A stretch of 64,000 nt of DNA. It comes from an uncultured Acidobacteriaceae bacterium. Its GTDB lineage: Bacteria; Acidobacteriota; Terriglobia; Terriglobales; Acidobacteriaceae. The notes under the pieces are model-generated. The model ran no database searches, was not told where the DNA came from, and saw only the letters and a list, made by a program, of their open reading frames with translations. The translations under genes and the position numbers were made by a program. Position 1 is the first letter of the stretch. Every line of letters begins with the position of its first letter. Positions 1 to 9,425 of this stretch are shown here, in pieces. The stretch lies in contig CAINJJ010000015.1 of the NCBI GenBank assembly GCA_903849645.1, positions 123,591 through 187,590 of the forward strand. The letters are read 5' to 3'.

Positions 1-133
1 GGCAGGTCGTTTGGTTCCGTCGCGCGGTCAGCGGGGTCGCACGCCGAGCGATTGGAGCTGAGGCTTCCCAGGTCCCCAAATGCGAGGATGACAGGTTCTT
101 GTCGGGAGATGCTTTCGCTGCATCCTTGAAAGC
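1..133. other. Intergenic DNA at window edge, nothing recognised
   Basis: This stretch lies downstream of the enolase terminator. The only open frame is antisense to enolase and has the arginine/serine-rich composition of a shadow frame. I see no RNA gene or clear repeat here. Confidence 0.4.
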
Positions 134-159
134 AAAAAAGAGGGAGCCGAAGCCCCCTC
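134..159 (-). terminator. Rho-independent terminator of eno
   Basis: Read on the minus strand, an 8-bp stem (GAGGGGGC with GCTCCCTC, one G-U pair) closes a TTCG tetraloop and is followed at once by six T residues. It lies about 40 bases after the enolase stop codon, as expected for the end of that transcript. Confidence 0.9.
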
Positions 160-199
160 CTTTTCATTGATTGCGACGCCGTATGGCCCAAGCAAGTTG

Positions 200-1927
<1,728 letters not shown>

Positions 1928-2854
1928 ATGAACCGGCCGATACTTGCGTACGCACTGTTGATTGCGGCGACTGGCGCCATGGGGGCGCAGCAGCCGAGCC
2001 AGACCAGTCCTTACGAGGGAACGGCGACTCCTCCCCCGGACGACACCATCATGACCACCGCCGCGCCGCAGGCCAAGCCGCCGGCGGGCCGTCCCATTAC
2101 TGAAACCGAGCCGCAGGCCGAGCCGATGTCCCGGCAGGACTCCACCGCCCCTTCGACAACCTACACGGACCCCGACGCCGGCATCGCGCAGCCCCCGCGC
2201 CGCAGCGCCGCCGCCAGCGAGCCGGAGTTGACGCGGCGCCCCGCCGTTGTTGATCCCGATGGCGATATCGTGCATCCGCACGCGCTCCGGCCCGGCGAAC
2301 TGGGGGAGGGAACCATGATCCGGGTGAAACTGATGGAGCGGCTCTCGACCAGCAGCAGCGAGAAGGGCCAGGCCTTTCACAGCCGGGTGGCCACGGACGT
2401 CCTGCAGGGAGACAAGGTGCTGATTCCGGCCGGGGCGGAGATCGACGGGCAGATTGTTGAGGTATCGAGCGGCCACACGGGCGGGCACGGCTCCATGCGG
2501 CTGCGGCCAGACACCGTCATCCTCCCCGACGGATCGCGCTACAGGCTCTACGCCCAGGTCGCTTCAACGCCCGGTTCCAGAACCCGCGTGGGCGGCGAGG
2601 GCACCATCCGGCCGGATTCTCGGCTGAAGCGGGACGGCATCGAGTACGGCGGAGCGGTGGGCGCGGGCGCGACCACGGGAGCGTTCCTCGGCGGCCCGGT
2701 GGGGGCGCTGACCGGTGGCCTGATTGGAGCTGGGGTGGTGACGGCGCACCTGCTGGTCAGCCATCCCCAGGCGGTGCTTGAGACCGGGACAACGCTGATG
2801 TTTACGCTGACCGAGCCGCTGACCCTGGTGCGGACCGAGCCCAACGGGGAATAA
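1928..2854 (+). CDS. Secreted hypothetical protein with glycine-zipper C-terminus
   Basis: The function is unknown. The 308-residue product starts with a signal peptide (MNRPILAYALLIAATGAMGA). A proline- and threonine-rich low-complexity stretch follows to about residue 110. Next comes a domain with the pattern MIRVKLMERLSTSSSEKGQ and VLIPAGAEIDGQIVEV, which resembles the beta-rich domain of TrbI/VirB10-like proteins often seen in Acidobacteria. Near the C-terminus is a glycine-zipper-like hydrophobic segment (GAVGAGATTGAFLGGPVGAL), which may insert in a membrane. The start at 1928 is chosen for the AAAAGGAG site eight bases upstream and for the signal peptide. No conjugation genes are nearby, so a transfer role is not supported. 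Confidence 0.75.
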   Translation: MNRPILAYALLIAATGAMGAQQPSQTSPYEGTATPPPDDTIMTTAAPQAKPPAGRPITETEPQAEPMSRQDSTAPSTTYTDPDAGIAQPPRRSAAASEPELTRRPAVVDPDGDIVHPHALRPGELGEGTMIRVKLMERLSTSSSEKGQAFHSRVATDVLQGDKVLIPAGAEIDGQIVEVSSGHTGGHGSMRLRPDTVILPDGSRYRLYAQVASTPGSRTRVGGEGTIRPDSRLKRDGIEYGGAVGAGATTGAFLGGPVGALTGGLIGAGVVTAHLLVSHPQAVLETGTTLMFTLTEPLTLVRTEPNGE

Positions 2855-2897
2855 GCCGATTCAAAGGCCGGTTTCCCCCGCTGGGCCCCCGGCCTGC

Positions 2898-2903
2898 TAC
2901 ACT
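2898..2903 (+). promoter_or_regulatory. Candidate extended -10 promoter of the hydroxyacyl-CoA dehydrogenase gene
   Basis: TGC precedes TACACT about 27 bases before the start codon, forming an extended -10 element. It directly follows a possible hairpin with arms AGGCCGG and CCGGCCT in the gap after the preceding gene. I see no convincing -35 box. Confidence 0.3.
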
Positions 2904-2929
2904 CCCCTTTGCATTTGGGGAAGGGAACG

Positions 2930-3781
2930 ATGGCTGAGATAGGGACGATTGGCGTAGTTGGCGCGGGGACGATGGGCTCGGGAATTGCCCATGTCTTTGC
3001 GCGCGCTGGCTTTCATGTGCTGCTTTGCGATGTGGAGCAGCGGCTGCTGGACCGGGCGCTGGGCCAGATTCGCGCCAACATGCTGCGCGAGGCCGAGAAG
3101 GGCAAGCTGGCGCCCGCCGACGTGGAGCCGGCCCTGGCACGGATCGCCCTGACCGTGAACCGGGAGAAGCTGGCCGGCGCGGACTTTGCCGTCGAGGCTG
3201 CCTCCGAGCGTTTCGACGTAAAGTCGGAGATCTTTCGCGCCCTGGACCGCATCCTGCCCGCCGCCGCCATTTTGGCCTCCAACACATCTTCCATCTCCAT
3301 TACCAAACTGGCTTCGCAGACCCGGCGGCCGGCGCAGGTGATTGGCATGCACTTCTTCAACCCGGTGCCGGTGATGGCGCTGGTGGAGGTGGTGCGCGGC
3401 ATGGCGACCTCCGAAGGCACGTTTGCCACGGTGAACTCGCTGGCCCTCAAACTGGGCAAGACACCGGTGGCGGCCAACGATGCGCCGGGCTTTGTCTCCA
3501 ACCGGGTGCTGATGCCGCTGATCAACGAGGCTGCCTTTACGGTGATGGAGGGCGTGGCCACCCCGGAGGCGGTGGACCAGATCTTCAAGCTGGGCATGGC
3601 GCATCCCATGGGTCCGCTGACGCTGGCCGATTTCATTGGCCTGGACGTATGCGTGGACATCCTGCGGGTGCTCTACGAGGGCTTCGGCGATCCCAAGTAT
3701 CGTCCCTGCCCGATGTTGGTGCGCATGGTGGATGCCGGCTGGCTGGGGCGCAAAACCGGGCGGGGCTTCTACACCTACTGA
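2930..3781 (+). CDS. hbd: 3-hydroxybutyryl-CoA dehydrogenase
   Basis: This is an NAD(P)-dependent oxidoreductase interconverting 3-hydroxyacyl-CoA (probably 3-hydroxybutyryl-CoA) and acetoacetyl-CoA, used in short-chain fatty-acid or polyhydroxybutyrate metabolism in the cytoplasm. At 283 residues it matches the stand-alone family length. The Rossmann motif GAGTMGSG lies at residues 11-18. The catalytic-histidine block MHFFNPVPVMALVEVV and the hinge APGFVSNRVLMPLINEA are intact, and the C-terminal helical domain ends KTGRGFYTY. The start at 2930 is preceded by GGGAAGGG. No other beta-oxidation gene is adjacent, so the exact substrate is inferred from the family. Confidence 0.93.
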   Translation: MAEIGTIGVVGAGTMGSGIAHVFARAGFHVLLCDVEQRLLDRALGQIRANMLREAEKGKLAPADVEPALARIALTVNREKLAGADFAVEAASERFDVKSEIFRALDRILPAAAILASNTSSISITKLASQTRRPAQVIGMHFFNPVPVMALVEVVRGMATSEGTFATVNSLALKLGKTPVAANDAPGFVSNRVLMPLINEAAFTVMEGVATPEAVDQIFKLGMAHPMGPLTLADFIGLDVCVDILRVLYEGFGDPKYRPCPMLVRMVDAGWLGRKTGRGFYTY

Positions 3782-3878
3782 GGCTCAACCCGACCTTCCA
3801 ATCTTGCGAAATCCGGGAACCGGGAGACTTTCTGGCGCGTACTAGACTCCGAGCGCCTGTTTCCGGCGTCCAAACGCC

Positions 3879-5132
3879 ATGCAGAATTTTTCTGACACTC
3901 TCGGACAGGTCTTTCGAGCCATCCTGGCCAACAAGCTGCGCAGCTTCCTGACCATGTTCGGGATTGCCTGGGGAGTTGGCTCACTGCTGGTCCTTGTGGG
4001 CCTGGGCGAGGGGTTCCGCTCTGGGCAGCACCGCAACCTGGCGAGTTTTGGCAATGGCATCGTCATGATGTGGAACGGCACCATCCCCGCCGTCGCCAAC
4101 CAGCACACAGGGATGCGCCCTTACCAGATGACCCTCCGCGACGAGGCCGACATTCGCGCCCTGAAAGAGGTCAAGAATGTGACGGCGCTGCTGGGCCGGG
4201 GTGATCTCTACTCCGTTAGCCCGTACGCAAACACCAACGGCCAGACTCAGGGTGTGGAGCCCAACTACAACGTGCTGCGATCGATTCCCATGGTGCAGGG
4301 CCGGTTCATCGATGCGGGGGACATTGCCGAGCGCCGCCGCGTGATCGTCCTCGGCCTCAAGTCGGGGAGCATCCTCTTTCCCGGCCGTCCGATGCTGGGT
4401 GAGACCATCACGGTCAACAACATCTCCTTCACCGTCATCGGCCAGGTGGGATCGCTGGCGCGCGGCAACAACGACAACGAAAACCAGAAGAACTACATGC
4501 CGCTGTCCACAATGCAGGAGCTCTTCTTCATGAAGGGCAACAACATTGCCCGCGACGCTGTCAGCTCCATCCAATATCAGCCCGTGAAAGAAGGCGACAC
4601 CAGCGCCGCATTGCCCGCCGTGCACAGCATCATCGGCCGCAACCACAACTTTGACCCATCGATGAAAGACGCTTTCGACGAGTGGGACACGATTCAGGAA
4701 GAGCACATGATCGGCGCCATCTTCAACGCCATGGACGTGTTTCTCGGCGGGGTCGGTGTTGTGACTCTGGGCCTGGGCGCGGTGGGCATTATCAACATCA
4801 TGCTGGTCTCGGTGACCGAGCGCACCCGCGAGATCGGCATTTTGAAAGCAATCGGGGCGACCAAGCGCTCGATTCTCTCCCAGTTCTTCTGGGAAGGCCT
4901 TCTCATCACCGGCATCAGCGGCATCATTGGCATTGTGCTCTCTGCCGGCTTCATGTACCTGCTCGACCAGTTCTTTACCGGGAAGGTTCCGGGCTTCGAT
5001 CCGCCCCGTTTGGTTCCCTGGTCGGCCGCGCTGGCTCTGGGCTCGCTCACCCTATGTGGCGTCGTGGCCGGACTTTATCCAGCCAGCAAAGCAGCCGCCA
5101 TGGACCCCATTGAAGCTTTGCGCCGGGAGTGA
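3879..5132 (+). CDS. MacB/FtsX-type ABC transporter permease (first of pair)
   Basis: The 417-residue inner-membrane protein has the MacB/FtsX layout: an N-terminal membrane helix (about residues 15-40), a large periplasmic domain, and three C-terminal helices. The FtsX signature is clear near residue 300 (NIMLVSVTERTREIGILKAIGA), and the C-terminus ends in the typical AMDPIEALRRE. In the family these permeases work with an ATPase and often a periplasmic adaptor in efflux or lipoprotein handling. Neither partner lies nearby. A second, similar permease follows within 60 bases, so the two may form a heterodimer. The start has no clear ribosome binding site. Confidence 0.87.
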   Translation: MQNFSDTLGQVFRAILANKLRSFLTMFGIAWGVGSLLVLVGLGEGFRSGQHRNLASFGNGIVMMWNGTIPAVANQHTGMRPYQMTLRDEADIRALKEVKNVTALLGRGDLYSVSPYANTNGQTQGVEPNYNVLRSIPMVQGRFIDAGDIAERRRVIVLGLKSGSILFPGRPMLGETITVNNISFTVIGQVGSLARGNNDNENQKNYMPLSTMQELFFMKGNNIARDAVSSIQYQPVKEGDTSAALPAVHSIIGRNHNFDPSMKDAFDEWDTIQEEHMIGAIFNAMDVFLGGVGVVTLGLGAVGIINIMLVSVTERTREIGILKAIGATKRSILSQFFWEGLLITGISGIIGIVLSAGFMYLLDQFFTGKVPGFDPPRLVPWSAALALGSLTLCGVVAGLYPASKAAAMDPIEALRRE

Positions 5133-5148
5133 AAGACAGTCCAGGCGC

Positions 5149-5176
5149 TAGTCCCTATTCCCTAGTCCCTATTTCC
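5149..5176. repeat. CCCTA(G/T)T-type heptamer repeat between permease genes
   Basis: About four imperfect units of a seven-base motif (CCCTAGT or CCCTATT) fill the gap between the two permease genes. The same motif family recurs as longer arrays at 7804-7843 and 7948-7998. Confidence 0.7.
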
Positions 5177-5191
5177 CGGCCGGAGGCCATC

Positions 5192-6430
5192 ATGCTCAAA
5201 GACATTCTGGCCCAGGCCTGGGAAGCGATGCTCTACAACCGCCGCCGCACTGCCATCACCATGGTTGGCATGGCCTGGGGCATCGCAACTGTCGTCCTGC
5301 TCCTCGCCTATGGAGCGGGCTTTTCCCGCGCCGTCGAGCACATCTTTTCCCAGTGGGGCATCAACCATATCGAGGTCTACGGCGGCCGCACCTCCGAGCA
5401 GGCCGGCGCGGACAAGGCCGGCGTCCGCGTCCGCCTGACTCAGGAAGACGTGGATCGCGTCTGGAACTCCGTCCCCGGCATCACAGCCATCACCCCCGCC
5501 ATGTTCATGGACACCGTGGTCAAGAACGATCTCCACACCTACACGTGGTCCGTCAACGGAGTCCGCCCCGAAGGCCTGAACATCCTCGCCCTCGACGTGG
5601 ACGAAGGCCGCCCCTTCAACGGACTCGAGGAGCAGCAGCGCGCCCACGTCTGCATCATCGGACCCGACGCCAAGACCAAGCTCTTCTCCGGCGGATACGC
5701 CATCGGAGAGACCATCCGCCTCAATGGCGTCATGTTCACCATCGTCGGCGTGCTCCACCCCAAGATGGTGGAAGGCGAAAACAACATCAACACCTCCATC
5801 TGGATTCCCTTCTCCACGATGGGCGATCTGAAAGACACCACCTATATCGACGGCATCTGGTTCGACTACCGCGGCGACAACGAGGTGGTGGAGCAGAACC
5901 TTCGCAACACCCTGGCCATCGCCCACCACTTCCGCCCCACTGACCATCGCGCCATCTTTGTCGCCAACCTCCAGACCCAACTCCACCAGTTCCGCATCGT
6001 CTCCATCGCCCTGCAGGTTTTGCTGTCGCTGGTGGGCGCGCTGACTCTGGGCATCGCGGGCATCGGGCTGATGAACATCATGCTGGTGGCGGTGCAGCAA
6101 CGTACCCGCGAGATCGGCATTGAAAAGGCGCTCGGGGCGCGCCGTCACCACATCCTGATTCAGTTTTTGGCGGAGGCCCTGGCGATTACCGGAGTGGGGG
6201 GCTTGAGCGGCATCGCGCTGGCCTATATTGTTTCGGTGGCGGTGGGCCGCATCACGTTTTACAGCGCCCTGGCCAAGCATGCCGAGGATGCCGATATCCG
6301 GCTGCTCATCTCGCCGACATCCGTGATCGTGGCCACCGTGATTCTGGCCATCACCGGGCTGGTCAGCGGCATGATTCCCGCCATCCGCGCGGCGAACCTT
6401 GACCCCATCGAGGCGCTGCGCTACGAATAG
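5192..6430 (+). CDS. MacB/FtsX-type ABC transporter permease (second of pair)
   Basis: The 412-residue inner-membrane protein is a paralogue of the preceding gene. It has an N-terminal helix (AITMVGMAWGIATVVLLLAY), a periplasmic domain, and the C-terminal FtsX core with NIMLVAVQQRTREIGIEKAL, ending NLDPIEALRYE. The start at 5192 is chosen because CGGAGG lies five bases upstream. The longer frame from 5129 would translate the heptamer repeat. The pair is probably cotranscribed. No ATPase or adaptor gene is present, so the transported substrate cannot be inferred. Confidence 0.87.
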   Translation: MLKDILAQAWEAMLYNRRRTAITMVGMAWGIATVVLLLAYGAGFSRAVEHIFSQWGINHIEVYGGRTSEQAGADKAGVRVRLTQEDVDRVWNSVPGITAITPAMFMDTVVKNDLHTYTWSVNGVRPEGLNILALDVDEGRPFNGLEEQQRAHVCIIGPDAKTKLFSGGYAIGETIRLNGVMFTIVGVLHPKMVEGENNINTSIWIPFSTMGDLKDTTYIDGIWFDYRGDNEVVEQNLRNTLAIAHHFRPTDHRAIFVANLQTQLHQFRIVSIALQVLLSLVGALTLGIAGIGLMNIMLVAVQQRTREIGIEKALGARRHHILIQFLAEALAITGVGGLSGIALAYIVSVAVGRITFYSALAKHAEDADIRLLISPTSVIVATVILAITGLVSGMIPAIRAANLDPIEALRYE

Positions 6431-6474
6431 TGGGGCATCTTCTCCGCAACCATGCAGGGCGCTGGTAATTGCGC

Positions 6475-7146
6475 TTACACCGGCGGCAGCGCGTCCACCA
6501 CGGGCACGCCCGGTGGCGGAGTAAAGCGGAAGGTTGACGCCGGGAGCGCGGCATTGGGCTCTTCCGCTGTGAAAACGAAGCGTGTGCGCGCGCCGTCGGT
6601 CTCTTCGCTCTCGATGGCCGTGATGACGCCATCGGCGGTTACGGTGAGCGTGAGGCGGCTGACCCGCTCTTCCTGGCCCCTGGGCTGGCCCGACAAGGTG
6701 TATCCGCCGTTGGATGCCGCAGCCGCCGACAGATGGCTGAGTTCCTTTTCAAGCTCCGTATGGCCGAGAAGAAAGCGCAGCGGGGAGCGCAGGTCGTCCA
6801 GTTGTTTGGCGGGGATACGCTGCGCCTGGGGGGCGCCGCGGGTATAGAACCACGCATAGCGCCCATCGAGCAAAAAGAGCTTGCCTGCGGGCGAGGCGTA
6901 CTCCCACTTCATGCGGCCCGGCTTGAGAAGCAGGAGCGTGCCCGACTCGTTGCGGCGAAGGCCGAGGCCCTCGTAGCTCTCGCTGAACGCAGCCTTGAGC
7001 GAATGCAACTGGTTGTAATGGCGGTCAACGCGCCGGGCAATCTCGTGCACGTCGAGCGAACGGGCCTGGGCATGGCCGAAAGAAGCGCACAGCAAAGCGG
7101 CGGCCATGAGGAATTGGCCGCCGCGCGGGAAGATTGACCCGCTCAT
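6475..7146 (-). CDS. lolA: LolA-like outer-membrane lipoprotein carrier
   Basis: This is a periplasmic chaperone expected to ferry lipoproteins from the LolCDE exporter to the outer membrane. The 223-residue product has a signal peptide (LMAAALLCASFGHAQA) and then the LolA half-barrel, recognisable by RVDRHYNQLHSLKAAFSES, GTLLLLKPGRMKWEYASPAGKL and KLFLLDGRYAWFY. Its ATG overlaps the stop codon of the upstream pilin-like gene (ATGA), so the two are translationally coupled. The gene is convergent with the permease gene, with a gap of about 40 bases. It could be a LolA-family paralogue rather than the main carrier. Confidence 0.85.
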   Translation of the reverse strand: MSGSIFPRGGQFLMAAALLCASFGHAQARSLDVHEIARRVDRHYNQLHSLKAAFSESYEGLGLRRNESGTLLLLKPGRMKWEYASPAGKLFLLDGRYAWFYTRGAPQAQRIPAKQLDDLRSPLRFLLGHTELEKELSHLSAAAASNGGYTLSGQPRGQEERVSRLTLTVTADGVITAIESEETDGARTRFVFTAEEPNAALPASTFRFTPPPGVPVVDALPPV

Positions 7147-7697
7147 TGCAGGGACTGGGTGCAGTTGGTGCCGCCCGCCGGGTCAGCCTTGATGGTGCCA
7201 AACTGATCGCTGCAGAAGCCGCGGTTGCCGGTCTGGCCAACGGTCTGGGGAATGGCGGTGACCTGGTAGCCGGTGATGCGGTCGGTGCCGCTCAGGTTGA
7301 CCTTGGTGCAGTTGTTGATGGAGAAGATATAGCCGGACTTGACGCCGGTGGAGAGGTCGCCCTGCAGCATCTGGGCTGCGGCCGGGGTGGGCGGTCCGGA
7401 CTTGGGGTCGCCGCCCAGCGCCGTGAGCGCGCAGGCGTAGCCGCTGGTGGGGAAAGTGGACTCATATTGCAACTGTGCCTGGGAGATGGCCCGGATGGAC
7501 TGAATGGCCGAGGTCTCGTTGGCCTGCTTCTTGAGGCTGCCGATGGTGGGAATGGCCATGAGCATGAGAATGAGGATGATGGCGATGACGATGAGCAGTT
7601 CCATCAGCGTGAAGCCGTTGGAGCGGCGTGACGGACGATTCCGAAGGAACCGGGTGAGTCCGCGGCGGGCGTCAGTGAGCAAGAGCTTGCAATTCAT
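7143..7697 (-). CDS. Type IV pilin-like / pseudopilin protein
   Basis: The 184-residue protein has a prepilin leader: a basic N-terminal segment ending in glycine, then the cleavage/methylation sequence FTLMELLIVIAIILILMLMA with Glu at +5 of the mature protein. In the family the leader is cut by a prepilin peptidase and the helix packs into a type IV pilus or type II secretion pseudopilus. Cysteines in the C-terminal half could form a disulfide loop. The start at 7697 is preceded by a weak GGA. The frame extends to 7742 without a better site. No other pilus gene is nearby. Confidence 0.85.
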   Translation of the reverse strand: MNCKLLLTDARRGLTRFLRNRPSRRSNGFTLMELLIVIAIILILMLMAIPTIGSLKKQANETSAIQSIRAISQAQLQYESTFPTSGYACALTALGGDPKSGPPTPAAAQMLQGDLSTGVKSGYIFSINNCTKVNLSGTDRITGYQVTAIPQTVGQTGNRGFCSDQFGTIKADPAGGTNCTQSLQ

Positions 7698-7803
7698 GGG
7701 ATTCCAGTGCCTCGTGGAGTGGTCCGGAGTGCTCCGGCCCATTCGTGAAGATGCTACAACGTAGAGACGCGGAAGGGAAAGGGGACGCTCGAAAGCAGGG
7801 GCC

Positions 7804-7843
7804 AGGGAATAGGGATTAGGGATTAGGGACTAGGGATTAGGGG
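7804..7843 (+). repeat. GGGATTA heptamer array, G-rich strand on plus
   Basis: About five units of AGGGATT or close variants (AGGGAAT, AGGGACT) run without a break. On the plus strand this gives at least four GGG tracts separated by four bases, a classical intramolecular G-quadruplex pattern. It lies in the gap upstream of the pilin-like gene. Confidence 0.85.
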
Positions 7844-7947
7844 ACAGTTTGCGGCGGGCACTCTGGGAAAGCTTCTCGAAGGGGCATCGCGGCGATGCTG
7901 CAACTCTCAGTCAACTCGTCGAAGATCACGCACCTGATGTGGCCTTC

Positions 7948-7998
7948 TATTCCCTAATCCCTAATCCCTAATCCCTAATCCCTAGTCCCTATTCCCTG
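7948..7998 (-). repeat. CCCTAAT heptamer array, inverted relative to the 7804 array
   Basis: About seven units of CCCTAAT with minor variants (CCCTAGT, CCCTATT) end five bases before the stop of the M16 peptidase gene. The orientation is opposite to the array at 7804-7843, so the two could pair as a long hairpin around about 105 bases of unique DNA. Confidence 0.85.
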
Positions 7999-8002
7999 CC
8001 TT

Positions 8003-9280
8003 TCAACACTCCAGCCGGGCGCGGTTTAGTTTGACGCCGTCGAGGCGGCCGAGCAGGGTGACGGCGATGCGGCTGGGATCAAACAGGCGCTGAGCCATGG
8101 CCTGGACCTGAGCCGCGGTCACCTCCCCGATGCGTTCAATCACCTCTTCGGCAGAGAAGAACTGGCCAAAGTACATCTCCTGGCGGGCCAGGTTGGCCAT
8201 GCGCGCGTTGGAGCTTTCCAGGCCCATGAGGATGTTGCCTCTGATCTGATCCTTGGCGCGGCTCAGTTCGTCGGCGGCAAGTGGTTCCTCCTTGAGCAGG
8301 CGAAGCTCGGCCAGGATGAGGTCCACGACCTCCAGCGCCTTGCCCGCAGAGGTCCCGGCGTAGACGCAGAGGGTCCCCGCGTCGCGCAGGGGACTGAGGT
8401 CGGAGTAGATGGAGTAGACCATGCCGCGTTCTTCCCGGATGGTCTGGAAGAGGCGGGAACTCATGCCGCCGCCCAGGACCGTGTTCAGGATGAGCGTGGC
8501 ATAGCGATTCTCGTCCGTGACGGGCGGGGCGGGCACGCCGAGGCATATCTGGACCTGTTCCAGTGACTTTTTGTTGCGCAGGACCACGCGCGCGCTGGCT
8601 TCGGGGGCGGGGAGTTCGTGAAGAGTGGCGCCACCGGCGAGATTCTGGAACTTTCCGGCCACTTCCTCGGCAAAGCGGTCGTGATCCAGGTTGCCGGCGG
8701 CGGAGAAGACGATGTTGCCGCCATGGAAGCGGTCAACGTGATAGCCCAGCAGCTTGTCCCGGTCCAGGCCGCTGACCGTGGCCTTGGTGCCCAGAATGGG
8801 CCAGCCGAGGGGGTGATCCTTCCAGAAGCTCTGGGTGAAGAGTTCATGAACCAGCACGTCGGGGTTGTCCTCGTCGATCTTGATCTCCTCGAGGATGACG
8901 CCCCGCTCGCGCTCGATGTCGGCGTCGGCAAAGGTGGGATTGAGCACCAGGTCAGCCAGCACATCGAGGGCGATGGGCACGTGGTCGGACAGGGATTTGA
9001 CGTTGAAGCAGATGGTCTCCTTGCCGGTGAAGGCGTCCAGATTGCCGCCAATGGAGTCCATCTCGCGGGCGATGTGCTGGGCGGTGCGGGAGCGGGTGCC
9101 CTTGAAGAGCATGTGCTCCACAAAGTGGGAGATGCCGTTGGTTTCAGCCGGTTCGCAGCGGGAGCCGGATTTGATCCAGACGCCCATGGCGACGGAGCTG
9201 AGGTGTTCCATGCGTTCGGTGAGCACAATGAGGCCGTTGGGGAGGACGGTGCGGCGAAGATTTCTCTCAGGATTCATCAT
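8003..9280 (-). CDS. M16-family zinc metallopeptidase (processing-peptidase type)
   Basis: The protein has 425 residues, the length of a single two-domain M16B peptidase. The inverted zinc motif HFVEH is at residues 52-56, and the downstream acidic block (GVILEEIKIDEDNPD) supplies the third ligand. The second domain carries the usual NTVLGGGMSSRLFQTIREERG and YSIYSDLSPLRDAG sequences. Bacterial homologues degrade or process peptides and are probably cytoplasmic or periplasmic; I see no signal peptide. The start at 9280 has no strong ribosome binding site, and a second ATG follows immediately. Confidence 0.92.
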   Translation of the reverse strand: MMNPERNLRRTVLPNGLIVLTERMEHLSSVAMGVWIKSGSRCEPAETNGISHFVEHMLFKGTRSRTAQHIAREMDSIGGNLDAFTGKETICFNVKSLSDHVPIALDVLADLVLNPTFADADIERERGVILEEIKIDEDNPDVLVHELFTQSFWKDHPLGWPILGTKATVSGLDRDKLLGYHVDRFHGGNIVFSAAGNLDHDRFAEEVAGKFQNLAGGATLHELPAPEASARVVLRNKKSLEQVQICLGVPAPPVTDENRYATLILNTVLGGGMSSRLFQTIREERGMVYSIYSDLSPLRDAGTLCVYAGTSAGKALEVVDLILAELRLLKEEPLAADELSRAKDQIRGNILMGLESSNARMANLARQEMYFGQFFSAEEVIERIGEVTAAQVQAMAQRLFDPSRIAVTLLGRLDGVKLNRARLEC

Positions 9281-9425
9281 CTTGTCAACTTCGATTGTAG
9301 GCTAACCGGACCTTCGAGGCAGCGCGGGCGAGCCTCTTCCCGGCCCGGATTGTCCCCCGCTAATTGGCGGTCCAGCCGAGCGCCGAGAGCTGGGGCGAGG
9401 GAAATGCTCTATCCTGAGCCCAGCC

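Noticed and set aside
5129..5191. Longer start for the second FtsX permease
   Set aside because: It would translate the heptamer repeat, and CGGAGG supports the ATG at 5192.
7804..7998. CRISPR-like array
   Set aside because: The units are contiguous seven-base repeats with no unique spacers and no cas genes, so this is a simple repeat.
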